The notes under the pieces: generated by a model
Told to the model about the DNA's origin: nothing
Database searches by the model: none
Seen by the model: the letters and a program-made list of their open reading frames with translations, nothing else
Part shown: piece after piece, positions 21,855-31,792 of the stretch
Layout of the letters: each line of letters opens with the position of its first letter
How positions within the stretch are numbered: the stretch's first letter is position 1
Assembly: GCA_947396885.1 (NCBI GenBank)
Contig: OX377205.1
Span: forward strand, 67,056,969-67,120,968
Length of the DNA stretch: 64,000 nucleotides
DNA from: Heligmosomoides polygyrus polygyrus
Lineage: Eukaryota > Nematoda > Chromadorea > Rhabditida > Heligmosomidae
Reading direction: 5' to 3'
Made by a program: the position numbers and the translations under genes

Positions 21855-23332
21855 ACAACCACAACCACGACCACACGACAATTACAGGCCGGTGAGCATA
21901 ACGTCATTTTTCTGCAGGCTTTTTGAGAAGGTTGTTAAGCAGCATTTAGTGCACCATCTTTCTGTACATAGGATCATTCCTCAACAACAGCATGGTTTTG
22001 TATCAGGAGGATCTGTAGAGACGAACTTAATCAAATGCATGAATGATTGGACTGAAGCGCTTGATAGCAAGCGCTGCTGTGATGTTATTTATTTTGACTT
22101 TGCCAAGGCGTTTGATAGGGTATCTCACAAAAAGTTGTTGTTCAAATTAGAAGAACTCAAGATACATCCAATTTTAACGAAGTGGATCGCTGATTTTCTA
22201 AATGAGAGAACGTTTCAAGTTAAAATTGGACATGTGTTCTCCGAAGTTAAACGTGTTACAAGTGGAGTACCTCAAGGAGGGGTATTATCGCCTATATTGT
22301 TTAACATTTTTACTTCGGAAATACCAGAAATTTTGCGTAATGTTTGTGATTGTGCCATGTATGCAGATGATGTAAAAATATACAGGGTCATTGATGGTGT
22401 TGATGATGAATTATGTCTTCAAAGAGGAATCAACTTATTGGTTTCCTGGTCTAAACAATGGCAGCTCCCCTTGGCTCCGCACAAAACGAGTTTCATTCGT
22501 ATTAGCAGCACTCCTTCAACTGCACAGCATACATATGAAGTGGATGGTCTCCACATCACATCGGTGGATCTCATTAGAGATCTTGGTTTCACATACAGCA
22601 GCAAACTAGACCTTTCCGAACATGTCAAAAATCGTTGTAGGATAGCGCTTCTGCGTACATTCCACATATTTAAAGCCCTTTCTACAAAGACCAGAGCTCT
22701 TTTAATAAGGGCTTACAAGACTTACATACGACCATTAGTTGAAACGAGCACTACAGTATTCAACCCTAGTAGGATGAAAGATATCTCCAGAATTGAGAAG
22801 GTCCAAAATAATTTTACTAGGAAATTATTTATTCGCATGGGAGGCTTCATATGCTGCAACATCCCCAACGCAGTGTTCAGAAATAGACATTTGGATCTTC
22901 CATCCCTCGTATCACGACGAAAGGTGTTTGATGTTTGTCTCGTTCATAAAATTCTGCACCAACCTAGTGTGGCTGTGATTATGAAATTATTTAGTTTGAT
23001 GCCTTCCCGAACTAGAGGTGGTATAATGAAAGTAGCCTTGCCTTGTCCGAGATCATCAGTTCGCGCTTCTTTCTTTACGCATAGAGCAGGTAGCGCTTAC
23101 ATAAGGATCACGAAAAACCTATCAAATGCTTACTCTATACCCCAGTTCAAGCAGTATGCATCAAAAATGTTGCTTAAGTTTGACGGACTCTAGTCATGGA
23201 GATCGACCACACCCAGTTCTTGATTGATTGTGCCTTTTTCTGAAGTTTGTTTGTCTGTTTGTACTGTCCTATTTCTATCTCGCGTCTGCCTTTCGCGACG
23301 TAATAAACATTAACATTAACATTAACATTAAC
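21855..23332 (+). mobile_element. 5'-truncated CR1-like LINE nested in mariner
   Basis: Inserted within the mariner transposase codons for FDN|HIEQL. The intact target sequence (GACAACCATATCGAGCAG) is seen in the copy at position 10-27. The left junction is a short CAACCA-like repeat run; the right junction is (CATTAA)4. AACCA is duplicated at both sides. Differs from the 8.0 kb copy in tail type: (CATTAA)n here, (TAAA)n there. Confidence 0.9.
21880..23193 (+). CDS. CR1-like non-LTR reverse transcriptase, open frame
   Basis: An uninterrupted frame enters from the 5' truncation (NYRPVSITSF; first Met codon context at 21892) and runs about 433 codons to TAG at 23191-23193. It has RT motif A (VIYFDFAKAFDRV), motif B (SGVPQGGVLSPILF) and catalytic motif C (AMYADDVKIY). 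The thumb and a conserved C-terminal region (IRAYKTYIRPLVE, NNFTRKLF, RASFFTHR) follow. The endonuclease and RT N-terminal part are missing. Such proteins copy element RNA at nicked chromosomal DNA. The frame is intact but, lacking endonuclease and promoter, this copy is presumably inactive. The intact frame suggests a fairly recent insertion. Confidence 0.9.
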   Translation, partial: NYRPVSITSFFCRLFEKVVKQHLVHHLSVHRIIPQQQHGFVSGGSVETNLIKCMNDWTEALDSKRCCDVIYFDFAKAFDRVSHKKLLFKLEELKIHPILTKWIADFLNERTFQVKIGHVFSEVKRVTSGVPQGGVLSPILFNIFTSEIPEILRNVCDCAMYADDVKIYRVIDGVDDELCLQRGINLLVSWSKQWQLPLAPHKTSFIRISSTPSTAQHTYEVDGLHITSVDLIRDLGFTYSSKLDLSEHVKNRCRIALLRTFHIFKALSTKTRALLIRAYKTYIRPLVETSTTVFNPSRMKDISRIEKVQNNFTRKLFIRMGGFICCNIPNAVFRNRHLDLPSLVSRRKVFDVCLVHKILHQPSVAVIMKLFSLMPSRTRGGIMKVALPCPRSSVRASFFTHRAGSAYIRITKNLSNAYSIPQFKQYASKMLLKFDGL

Positions 23333-23621
23333 CATATCGAGCAGTTGATCAACACCAGGCCCAAGCAGTTCTGGGAGAATGGGATCAGGAAGTTGGCTGA
23401 GCGATGGCAGCAAGGTCACTGCCCTTAATGGCAAATACATTCCTCAGCATCGTTGAGTTGTAATTGATTTATAAAGAGATAAAGATTTTTTCAATTTGTC
23501 TCATTACTTTTGCCCACCCCCTTAAGAGAGCTAGCTACACTGTATGGTAAGGTTATATCTATAGACAAGCTGTCTAAACCTTCAATATTAGGCCTTGACT
23601 GTAGAAGAAGGAAATCTGCGC

Positions 23622-23788
23622 ATGCTTCGACGTCTTCTAATTTTCTTAGGGTTTGTTCTTGTAAAATGTGCGCTATCGAAGGAAAAGGCCTCGTTCAGAA
23701 ACCGTTGTATAAGGATAAGAAGCACCAGTGCCTTGCCGTCTTACTTTTCAGCTCTTTCTTCGTTTTTTTGCCGAATGTGCTGGGAATG
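23622..23788 (+). CDS. Candidate first exon of a secreted protein
   Basis: ATG at 23622 opens with a signal-peptide-like start (MLRRLLIFLGFVLVKC), stays open for 55 codons and reaches a consensus donor (GAATG|GTAAGTGTG) at 23788. Downstream is a reversed RTE 5' region, so no following exon could be matched. An alternative frame from 23510 is also open. Weakly supported. Confidence 0.3.
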
Positions 23789-23965
23789 GTAAGTGTGCAG
23801 GATTGTCCTGCCATGGAGGTGACTAGATTTCTGCTGTGACCATTACCAGGTGTTTTCGAGCTACATCTACAAACCTTCGTTCAAGCTCATCTGAGCACAA
23901 CGAACACCCTGTTGAGATGTAGCATGTGCGCAGTAGACTACTCCTTTGTTAAAGGAAAGGGGATG

Positions 23966-24420
23966 AAGGGATGAACCACGAACCAAATGCGACCGTGTAT
24001 TGCCTAGAGACGCATCTGTGATGCAGTAGATGGACTCCCTGCACCTGCTGTGTCGGGTCGAGTCGTTCCTTGTGTGTGGGCGTGGCATGTTTATGCATGC
24101 ACAGAGTAGGTGGTTGTATTCGCACCTGCCCGGATTGTATCTGTGTTGGCCCGGCTAAAAGCTTGCACTCGGGAGACTGGGAGTACATCGTAAGGCGACT
24201 CGAGGCCGCCTGAAATCTCCCATCGTCCTTTCCGGCAATGGCCGTTCGGAGTTCCTCGCTTGCACGGCAGAGCCTGACTACCCGCGTGTACCCCAGTCAA
24301 ACACAGAGGAAAAGAGCTTCATTCCCCTGAATACGAAAGATCCACATTTCTGCAGTGATGGGAAGCAGGAGTACGGAGAGGCTGCTAAAATCTCAAGGCC
24401 TAACCAGACTGCGCAAATTG
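23966..24420 (-). mobile_element. RTE 5' untranslated region, inverted piece
   Basis: Homologous to the region upstream of the RTE endonuclease at 36136-36600, same orientation (minus): CACCTGCTGTGT...CCTTGTGTGTGGG...GCACAG blocks, AAAGCTTGCACTCGG, and CAGTCAAACACAG further upstream. It abuts a plus-strand RTE coding fragment head to head. Confidence 0.75.
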
Positions 24421-24429
24421 AGAAGGGCT

Positions 24430-25085
24430 AGGATAAAAATCTGTACTAACAACGCTCTGTACCAGCTGTGTCTGTATTCGTCGCGTACACTCCAACACCC
24501 AACGAAACAATGAGGAAGAGCAAACCTTCAATGTAGCCTTCCAGAAGCCTTCTACGTAGGGAATTCCCCGGTGGCCAGTTCCACAACGAGATCGACCACA
24601 TCATCTTCAACAGCAAGTATTGCTTGACCGACGTCTCCGATGTTCCCAAGTTCTACACGGGATCAGACCACCGACATATCCGGCAAGGTTCGACTTTTCC
24701 CGTCAAGGAGAGAGAATAGCGAAATTCAAGAGAAGGAGAGCAAGAACGATCATCAACTGGGACCACTACACCTCTCTTGCCGGCCATCGACACAGCACGA
24801 GTTGTGCCGGCGAGGTGCCTGCGACCTTCAACAACAGTCCGTGCATCGTCGGATTTGCGTACAAGGCTCGCACCGGCGATGATTTGGGAAGGCACCGTCA
24901 TGGGCAACATTGACGAAGAATACGACCGCTTCGTGCACCATCTCTGCGATAGTGTGACGATAAGTGGGGATCATTGGGAGAAAAGGGCGGAAGTGTTGGT
25001 CGAAGCTGCAGAGGCAGGGTTGAGCATCCATACCATCCATGCCTACTGCCGTGGTGTCGTCGACAACAGCGGCTACGTTCAATGA
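24430..25085 (+). pseudogene. RTE LINE fragment: end of endonuclease and linker
   Basis: Short internally deleted start (KICTNNA), then a Val-Ala-Tyr segment. The C-terminal catalytic part of an APE-type endonuclease follows (HNEIDHIIFNSKYCLTDV and PKFYTGSDHR, giving the Asp and Ser-Asp-His residues). A basic linker comes next (NWDHYTSLA-like, NIDEEYDRFVHHL, EVLVEAAEAGLSIH). Frameshifts break it near 24550 and 24900. Same family as 30285 and 36082. Confidence 0.85.
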
Positions 25086-26989
25086 GAGAGTGGTGTCTTG
25101 TTTTAAAAAACCAAGGGTTTTTCTAAATTGGAAGAAATTAAAATCTGCGACGACGAATATTACAGCAACGTGTCGATACCGTCTACGAGCAAGGTTTCCT
25201 TCCGTGTGACAACCTCTATATTACCTGATATTTTTCCATATGTTACTTCTGTTAGGCATCAGTTTCGTTAAATCGTGTTGTATTCATTTCTTTGTTTTTA
25301 AGTAACGTGTTACTGATTTTACTTTCAAAAACTCGTTTTCATGTTTCTATCATTCTCAGTGAAGCGACTGGCACAAGCACAGCGTAAGAGAGCTTGGCCT
25401 TTGATTACATATTTTTTACATACATTTACATACATTTATTTGCTCATACATATTTACATTTATACATATTTTCGTTCCTGTCACTTTTCTTCAATTCATA
25501 AAAGTACTCGTCTCGTGACTCATTCTAGGCAATCGCTGAGGTGCGTACCAGTTCAAAGAGACCCTTGAAAGATAGGGTCCCCCCCCAGGATGACGTGCTT
25601 TGTAGGCCGTATCGCCAGCGCCTTCAGTATATTTGAAATTTGTGACACCATCCTGTTTCTACAATATTCAGTTTTATTTTTTCCCTTTCTTCAATCTTTT
25701 CAATAGCACAGAAGTCTTGGGCTGCCCTCGAGCTGTGCTAACCTGAATTCCAGGAGCAGTGTTTTTTGTTCACATTACTATATGACCAATCATGGAATTT
25801 CTTTTTCTTATGTCTAACGGTGTCTACTACATATGGTTATTGGCTGGAACAAGCATAAACATAAACATATACACAAGGGCCACAGAAACTTCTCCAACTT
25901 ATGACCGCTCTCCGGCGCTCTGATGAAATCATCAACTCTTTCGGAAGGACAATATTGAAAGTCATCCACGACTTCTACTCCGATCCTTCTATTGTGCTTC
26001 GATATTCCACCATTTTAGCGATGGACAGCGTTAAGGCGTTTCGAACCTCCGTTTGATCCTTTGCACTATGGACACCTTGTATCCTTGATTTAAGTAAGCT
26101 TATCAGATCTATAAAAATTCTCTGCGAGATGAAAAATAATAGGGTACCAAGCGGGCTTGTGCCCGCATCGCCTCATCGTGATATCCTACCAAATTAGATC
26201 AGGGCATCCTAGTGTTTCTCTCCATGCCTAGCTCCGTCACCTACACCACGTCAACGCAAAGCAGTCATTCTGCCGCCTGTTGCTGGAAGAGGGGCGACAG
26301 TAAATCTGATGCGGACATGAAGCAACGCAGTGCTGAGAACTGATAAACTTTAATAAGGGCAAATTCTTCGCTCTAAGGCGGCATATGAATGCCAAACATC
26401 CCGGCTCCAAGATGCTGAGTGCGCTCAACGTCAAGCTCCAATTGCGGTTTGTAGTGATGTGAACACCTTAGAGCTGCATGATTGACGAGCACGACGCGTT
26501 ATCCAGACAACCTAGCAATGGATCACAAAGCATCGTTTCAGAGTTCTGTGAACCACCTCCAAAGATCATTTGAAGACCGAAGCAAATCCGACCTTACCTG
26601 GAGGCAGCATATGGATAGGCTGGAGAGTGTTGAATAGCGCACAACTACATGCATATCACTGAGCAGAACGCCGCTTTGTAATGTTTTCATGATGACTCAC
26701 TCAACTTGTACCAGCACTGAAATGTTTCTGCTTTGCAGTGTTCCGGAGGAACAATCTATTTTGGATTAGGCAGCTAATCAAGACGTCCCTCAGCAAAGAA
26801 CAAATCTGAAGCAAAACGGAAAAGAGATCAAGTAATAAGGGGTAGCTGTGTTTTTTTGTTGTTGAGCAAACCATGCGAACAAATAGAGGTCGATCAGCAA
26901 GCGTCGTGTACATACAGATAGACACCGCCATCGGAGGAGGAAGTGATAGACACGGTCATGTGTAGATAGACAGGGCCATCAGAGGAGGA
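25086..26989. other. Unresolved AT-rich DNA
   Basis: Low-complexity TACATTTA-rich tract at 25410-25480. No gene, transposon signature or splice chain recognised; frames are short and overlapping. Confidence 0.4.
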
Positions 26990-27507
26990 AGTGCCGGACC
27001 GGAGATTTCAGCCTCGAAAATGGCCACCGTAGCGGTCGACCTAGAGCAATCTTGGACGACGAGTTGAAGGAATTGGTGGAGGCTGAGCCATCCCAAACAG
27101 CTCGCGGGATCGCGGAGGAGCTAGAAGCTCAGTAAACCTGCTGTTGTGAATGCTTTGAAACGCCTTAGGATGGTGAAAAAGGTCGAAAAGTGGGTGCCCT
27201 ACGAGTAGAGTGAGTGGCAGAAATAGCCACGTTTCGAGATTTGTTCTTCTCTACTTTTTTTAACAAAACTGACCCGTTTTTAGATCGAATAATCACTTAT
27301 GATGATAAGGATGGACGCCGACGAACACCTAGGCATTTTCCAAAGGCGAACCTCCACCAAAAAAGGTTATGGTCTCCGTGTAGTGGTCGATGGCTGGTGT
27401 GATCCATTACAACTTTTTGGTACCTCGCCAAACGATCACAGCAGAGTCCTACTGTTAGGAAATCGACAAAATGCCCCGAAAATTGCGTCAACTCCAGCCA
27501 GCATTGC
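26990..27507 (+). pseudogene. Mariner transposase, 3'-truncated (Hsmar1-like type)
   Basis: Reads across several stops: RTGDFSLENGHRSGRPRAI, then the second helix-turn-helix (LKELVEAEPSQTARGIAEEL), a first-Asp region DPFLDRIITYDDKD, and a piece corresponding to VWWSAAGVIHYNFL. It ends abruptly near 27507 (LRQLQPAL) before the DNARPH catalytic segment. Same subfamily as 47585-48840 by its HTH and central motifs. Confidence 0.8.
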
Positions 27508-27588
27508 AGTCGTCGTCCAAGGTGAAGGAGAGGGGAGTATTCGGATGCAGGGGCTGATCAGCCTCCTGAAGGTGCTCCACAGTTACAA
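27507..27588 (+). repeat. 82-bp dispersed block shared with 37.3 kb
   Basis: CAGTCGTCGTCCAAGGTGAA ... GCAGGGGCTGATCAGCCTCC is repeated on the minus strand at 37308-37390 with few differences. Here it sits between a truncated mariner and an RTE start. Origin unknown. Confidence 0.7.
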
Positions 27589-28690
27589 TCAGCACAGGCG
27601 CGAACACATCCACGCACACTGTGCATTAGACATGGAATCCGAATCATGCATTTTCGGATATCCGGCCGGATTTATCCGGTTTCGAATTATACGAAATCTG
27701 GCTCGGTTAAAAATGGCCACATCTTAATCATCCGAAGATCCTGGGTTTTCAAAATTGCCCTCATCTGAATCACCCGAAAATCCGGGGTTTTGAAAAACGC
27801 AATGATTCGGATAAAATCGGATAAAAATCGGATAATGGGAGGTTAGCGCGCCCTGCTGCCAAACTCTGCGCCGATGATAACCTGACGCTTTTGGCAAGAT
27901 TTTGCAATAATTTGGCTCGAATTCTCTCACAAGGGAGGGGTCTGAAGTGTATGTCTGAACGGGGAGATCGAGTCACATAGGAATAATCCCCGCCCCCAAT
28001 TAGTATAAAAATGTTTTCTTTCTTGCCAAGTCGTTAAACCCGAGTGGGGGGGGGGGGGGGTCCTTGAAGCTAGAATGGAATCGGCACCTCACGAGTTCGA
28101 GGTCTTGTATGCCTGCGATGCCTTTAAGGGCAAGCAGCTCGGAGTGCACTGAGTAATGAGGTTGCTTCATGAGAGGCACCGGGGGTTCGATTCTCACTCG
28201 CTGCTGCATTCTTGCATTACAACTAATTGGTTGCGATATGAGGGATTCTGACGTCGTTTCCATTTTCAGATGGTTTGGGCGCATTTTCCAGCTGCATGCT
28301 GTGGTATTCAGCATGAGGATGTATAAATGTTCAACACAAGTGACACACGGTAACAAAGTGCATGACGCAGCACTGGTCACAATAGCTGCGTATAAAAGCT
28401 ACAGGCTCCTCACAGTTTATTTCCCTACATCGAACAACGACCTCGAGTAAAACCATCCTGCTCAGATCTTCAAAAGCGACCAGGATGTGACGTCAGAGGT
28501 AGTTAAAATGTGAAACGAGGTCAGTGAATTCAGCAAATTAACATAAACGGCATCGATCCACTCTTTTCCTCATCTTTGCCTGTCATCTGGAAATCAGAGG
28601 TCTGCTAAAGGTTCTCTAAAACCCAAGAGCGACAACCCATGCTCGAGTGGTCATCCACCTGCTCACGCTGAAGTGTGGTCCATTCTTTAG

Positions 28691-28836
28691 ACAAGGAGCG
28701 TTTGAGTGAAGAAATAAAGCTGGTCGAACGGACTGCCAGCATACTCAAGGACTTAGAACTTGAAGATGGCGAACGCGAAAGCTGGAAGCGATGGAAAAAC
28801 ATGAAGAAGCTTGAAATCCGCAAGATGAACGGATAG
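28691..28836 (+). CDS. Exon-like frame inside the 2.4 kb element
   Basis: The acceptor GGTCCATTCTTTAG is followed by an open frame, KERLSEEIKLVERTASILKD and so on, rich in charged residues and predicted coiled-coil-like, with a TAG at 28834-28836. It looks like a host-type terminal exon. It lies wholly inside the insertion, so it may be a captured gene fragment or a remnant of the element's own gene. No homologue recognised. Confidence 0.35.
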
Positions 28837-29859
28837 ACATGGAAAGGCTAGCAAGAGGTGGACATATGGCAACGTTTTCGGGTGGAAATCTTGTTTCGTA
28901 GGAAAGGTACTCCTCAATTGCATTTCGTCTATGGAGCCGATGTCATTGGTTTATGTATGGTTAGAAACTATGAAAAGCCTAAGCACCGGTCAGTAATAAA
29001 CTAGTGGCAACAAAGTTACTCTCCACGACACACATCGGGAAAAATTGCGCAGAAAATATCTAAAATGGTACAGACGTCAGAATCCCTAAAGTCTCAACCA
29101 ATCAGTTGAAATGCAAAAATGCAACAGCGCAGAAAAGTCGGACCCCGACCTTCTTCTCATTTAGCAACGCCGCTATGAACTGCGCTCCGAGCCGCTTCCC
29201 GCCAGCGACATCGCCCGAACTCGTGAGGCGCCGATTGCATTGTAAATTCAGGGACTCCCTACAACTTGAGCTGAAGAACTTCGCAAAAAGAAACATTTTT
29301 ATACTAACTGAAGGGTGAGGACTCTTCCTGTATGACTCGCTCTCTATGTTCAGTCATACGCTCCAGACAATCCCCTCTTCAGAGCTCGAGAAATTCCTTT
29401 GCGGGATGTTTCGCAATCGTTTCATTGTCCTTTACACGGCTTCGCTGTGCATTGCCAACTCATTATTGAGTCGGTAGTGACTCGTTGGGGTCTTAATGCT
29501 GTTTTTTGCTTATTCTGGAGGCGCACAGTAGCTCTGAGGAGGGCTCTCGTTGTAAGGCAGCCAAACACGATATCTTTTATGTATTACTGGTGTGTTCTGC
29601 TCCAGTGGTGGACTGAGCTACGCCAGTTATGGTGTAATAATTGTGCATTCGTTGCCTTGCTATCGCGGCACATAACCACTTAATTCAAGGTGGTGCGCTG
29701 CTTTGCGTGCTCTTGGCTTCTTTTGGTCAAGGAAATAAACACAGAGTTACTGATGTGTTCCGTTTTTAAGAATTTGCGTGCCCCTACTCCATCACTTATC
29801 CGGTTGTACCCGAATCGGATATCCGAAATCGGCTTGGTTGAAAATGGCGTTATCTGAAC

Positions 29860-29999
29860 CATCCGAAGATCCAGGGTTTCTAAAATTGCCCTCATCTGAA
29901 TCGACCGAAGACCCGCGGTTTTCGAAATTTCCCTCATCTGAATCATCCGAAGATCCGGGGTTTGAAAAAATGGCCTATCCGAATCATCCGATTATCCGT
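29860..29999 (+). repeat. 42-bp subterminal tandem repeat, right array
   Basis: Three units of about 42 bp built on CATCCGAAGATCC...CCCTCATCTGAAT. The same unit occurs about twice at 27729-27800, in direct orientation, near the other end of the 2.4 kb element. The unit length keeps one frame open (SSESSEDPGF-like), probably by chance. Confidence 0.8.
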
Positions 30000-30284
30000 A
30001 AAATCGGCGTCGGATCCAATGCTTACTGTGCATGAACATGCCACTCCCACACACAAGGAATGCGTGGACCCGACACAGCAGGTGCAAGGAGTCCAACCCC
30101 TGCATCCCACCTGCGTTTCTGAGCAGTACACGTCGCATTACAATTGGTCGCATTTGGTTCGCGATTCATTCCCCTATCCACCACCCGGGGACGCGCCACG
30201 TGGCCCTGCGACAAGCGGCCCGAGATCCCTCTTAACAAGAGAGCCCGGTTTTCTATCGAGGGAGATCCGTGGAGACGGACCAGG

Positions 30285-31205
30285 ATGACGATCTGTACTT
30301 ACAACGCCCGCACGCTTGCTTCGGAAGCATCCCTCGAGGACCTGATGATGCAAGCCATGAAGATCAAGTACGATGCCATCGGGCTGACCGAGACGAGAAG
30401 ACACCACCCCTTACACCCCGCCTACGACTCGGAGAAGAACTGTTACTCGGAACGTGCGACAGCAGGGGAGTAGGCGGCGTTGGTGTGCTCGTCAACACAC
30501 ACTTAGCCATGAACATCGATTCGTACGAGTCTCTGACAAACCGAATCGGACGTCTACGACTGAAGCGATGTGGCTCCGTGCCAGCTTTGACTGTGTTCGT
30601 CGCGTACGCCCCGCCCCTACGACGACGATGAGGTCGAAGCCTTCTACGTGGAGCTGGAGAAGTTTTATAAGGAAGATCACACCTTCTACAAGGTGATCGT
30701 CGGCGACTTCAACACCAACATCGGACCACGAAGGTCGCCGAGAGAACTTCACATCGGAACCCACCGTTTGGTGTGGAACGAGCAAGGTGAAAGGCTGTCT
30801 GTAGCACCAGAACCGAGCAGGAAGAAACGAGCGGCTTGGGGAGCTTTCAAGAGCGTCGAAGAAGTCGTGAAACTTTCGACTCCGTGCCCACCTATTCGAC
30901 TCCACTGTTCTTCCTGCCCTGACATACGCCCCAGAGCTGGGCTATGCGAAAGCAGGATGAACACGCGATCAGCGTCTCGTAGCGTGGAATCGAGAGGACG
31001 ATGCTCGGAGTGACACGACTCACGCAAGTGAGAGAAGGCCTTCGGAGTTCCGAGCTTCGCCGACGTTCGAAGATCAGAGACGCTGTCGCATGGGCCGAGT
31101 CGTCGAAAATTAGGTGGGCCGGCCAAGTAAAGCGATCCGCAGACACCCGCCGGACGAGAGCCATCAGCGACTGGATTCTGCGGGATGTCAATAGAACCTC
31201 AGGAT
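30285..31205 (+). pseudogene. RTE endonuclease joined to reverse transcriptase tail
   Basis: ATG at 30285 starts an APE-type endonuclease (MTICTYNARTLASEAS, AIGLTETRR). After frame changes it reads GVGVLVNTHLAMN, VFVAYAP and VIVGDFNTNIGPRRSP. Most of the linker and reverse transcriptase are deleted. The frame picks up again with the LPALTYAPE-like segment near 30910 and WAGQVKRSADTRR near 31115, typical of the RTE C-terminus. Not functional. Confidence 0.85.
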
Positions 31206-31209
31206 GCCC

Positions 31210-31675
31210 ACCAACGTGTTTGTCGGACTTCTTCGTGAAAGCCCTGAACGACTTCCTTTATCGCCGCTCTGCATAGCTTCGCAAGCTCGGACGTCAGCTG
31301 GTAGTTACCTGACGTTCCTGCTGCTTCATGCTGGCGTACAAGCTCGAGAGTTTCCGGAGATAGGTGTCCCTTGGTGGTCTTCAAGCTCTCGGCTCCCTTA
31401 GCACTATCGTGGATATGATGCGCGAAGCGGTCGTATTCCTCATCGACGTTGTCCATGACGGCATCTTCCCAAAGGCCGACAAGAGAGGTGTAGAGGTCCC
31501 AGTTAATGGTCGTTCTGGGATTCCTCTTCTTGAACTTCGCGGCCTTCTCTCCTTGGCGCTAAAAGCGAAACCTCGCGCGAAGGAGGCGGTGGACCGATCC
31601 GGTGTAGTACTTAGGGATAACGAAGACGTCGGTCAGGCAATACTTGCGATTGAAGATGTTATAATAACTCCGAGC
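31210..31675 (-). pseudogene. RTE endonuclease-RT linker fragment, opposite strand
   Basis: Minus-strand reading from 31675: a CLTDV-like segment, PKYYTGSVHR (the Ser-Asp-His catalytic triplet here reads Ser-Val-His), TTINWDLYTSLVG, MDNVDEEYDRFAHHIHDSAK, SPETLELVRQH and LTSELAKLCRAAIKE, ending near 31210. It converges with the plus-strand RTE piece that ends at about 31205. Confidence 0.85.
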
Positions 31676-31792
31676 GCCCACTGTGTTCGACAGTGTAGCG
31701 GGTGAACGCCCGGTGTTATTACATTTTATTTCATGCTCTATAAGTTTACGAACAAAACGCTCAGTCCTCGCATTAGTTTATTATAATTTCAG

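Larger units (their letters stand above)
21158..23522 (+). mobile_element. Mariner transposon interrupted by a LINE
   Basis: Bounded by TA on both sides. The left terminus is poly-G then CAAAAGTAATGAGAC; the right terminus is its complement (GTCTCATTACTTTTGCCC). The transposase is frameshifted but readable: ILTQDEKYVFY-like first Asp region, then FDNAAPHREQ, HPPYSPDISPCDYHHF, and FDN at the break point. It resumes as HIEQLINTRPKQFW and LAERW with a stop near 23428. The last two catalytic Asp residues are 34 residues apart, as in D,D34D mariners. The LINE occupies about 21855-23330. Confidence 0.85.
27627..30024. mobile_element. 2398-bp element with 9-bp target duplication (MULE-like candidate)
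   Basis: Exact ACTGTGCAT at 27618-27626 and 30025-30033. Removing the insert and one copy restores the RTE sequence seen elsewhere. Both ends carry ATCCGA/CGGATA-rich sequence: weak inverted ends plus 42-bp subterminal repeats at 27729-27800 and 29860-29999. No transposase was recognised. A 9-bp duplication is typical of Mutator-like elements, so a non-autonomous member is the leading hypothesis. It contains a poly-G run at about 28048, a tRNA-like segment near 28110-28190 and an exon-like frame at 28691-28836. Confidence 0.7.
27589..31205 (+). mobile_element. Internally deleted RTE LINE carrying a 2.4 kb insertion
   Basis: RTE 5' untranslated region begins at 27589 (AGTTACAATC), is broken at 27626 and resumes at 30034. 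It leads to the endonuclease frame at 30285 and a short C-terminal reverse transcriptase piece at about 30905-31200. The insertion (27627-30024) is flanked by ACTGTGCAT; the uninterrupted sequence exists at 36310-36330 (minus). Confidence 0.85.

Noticed and set aside
29102..29318. Antisense pair of 64- and 70-codon frames
   Set aside because: Both lie inside the 2.4 kb inserted element and neither shows a domain; probably chance.
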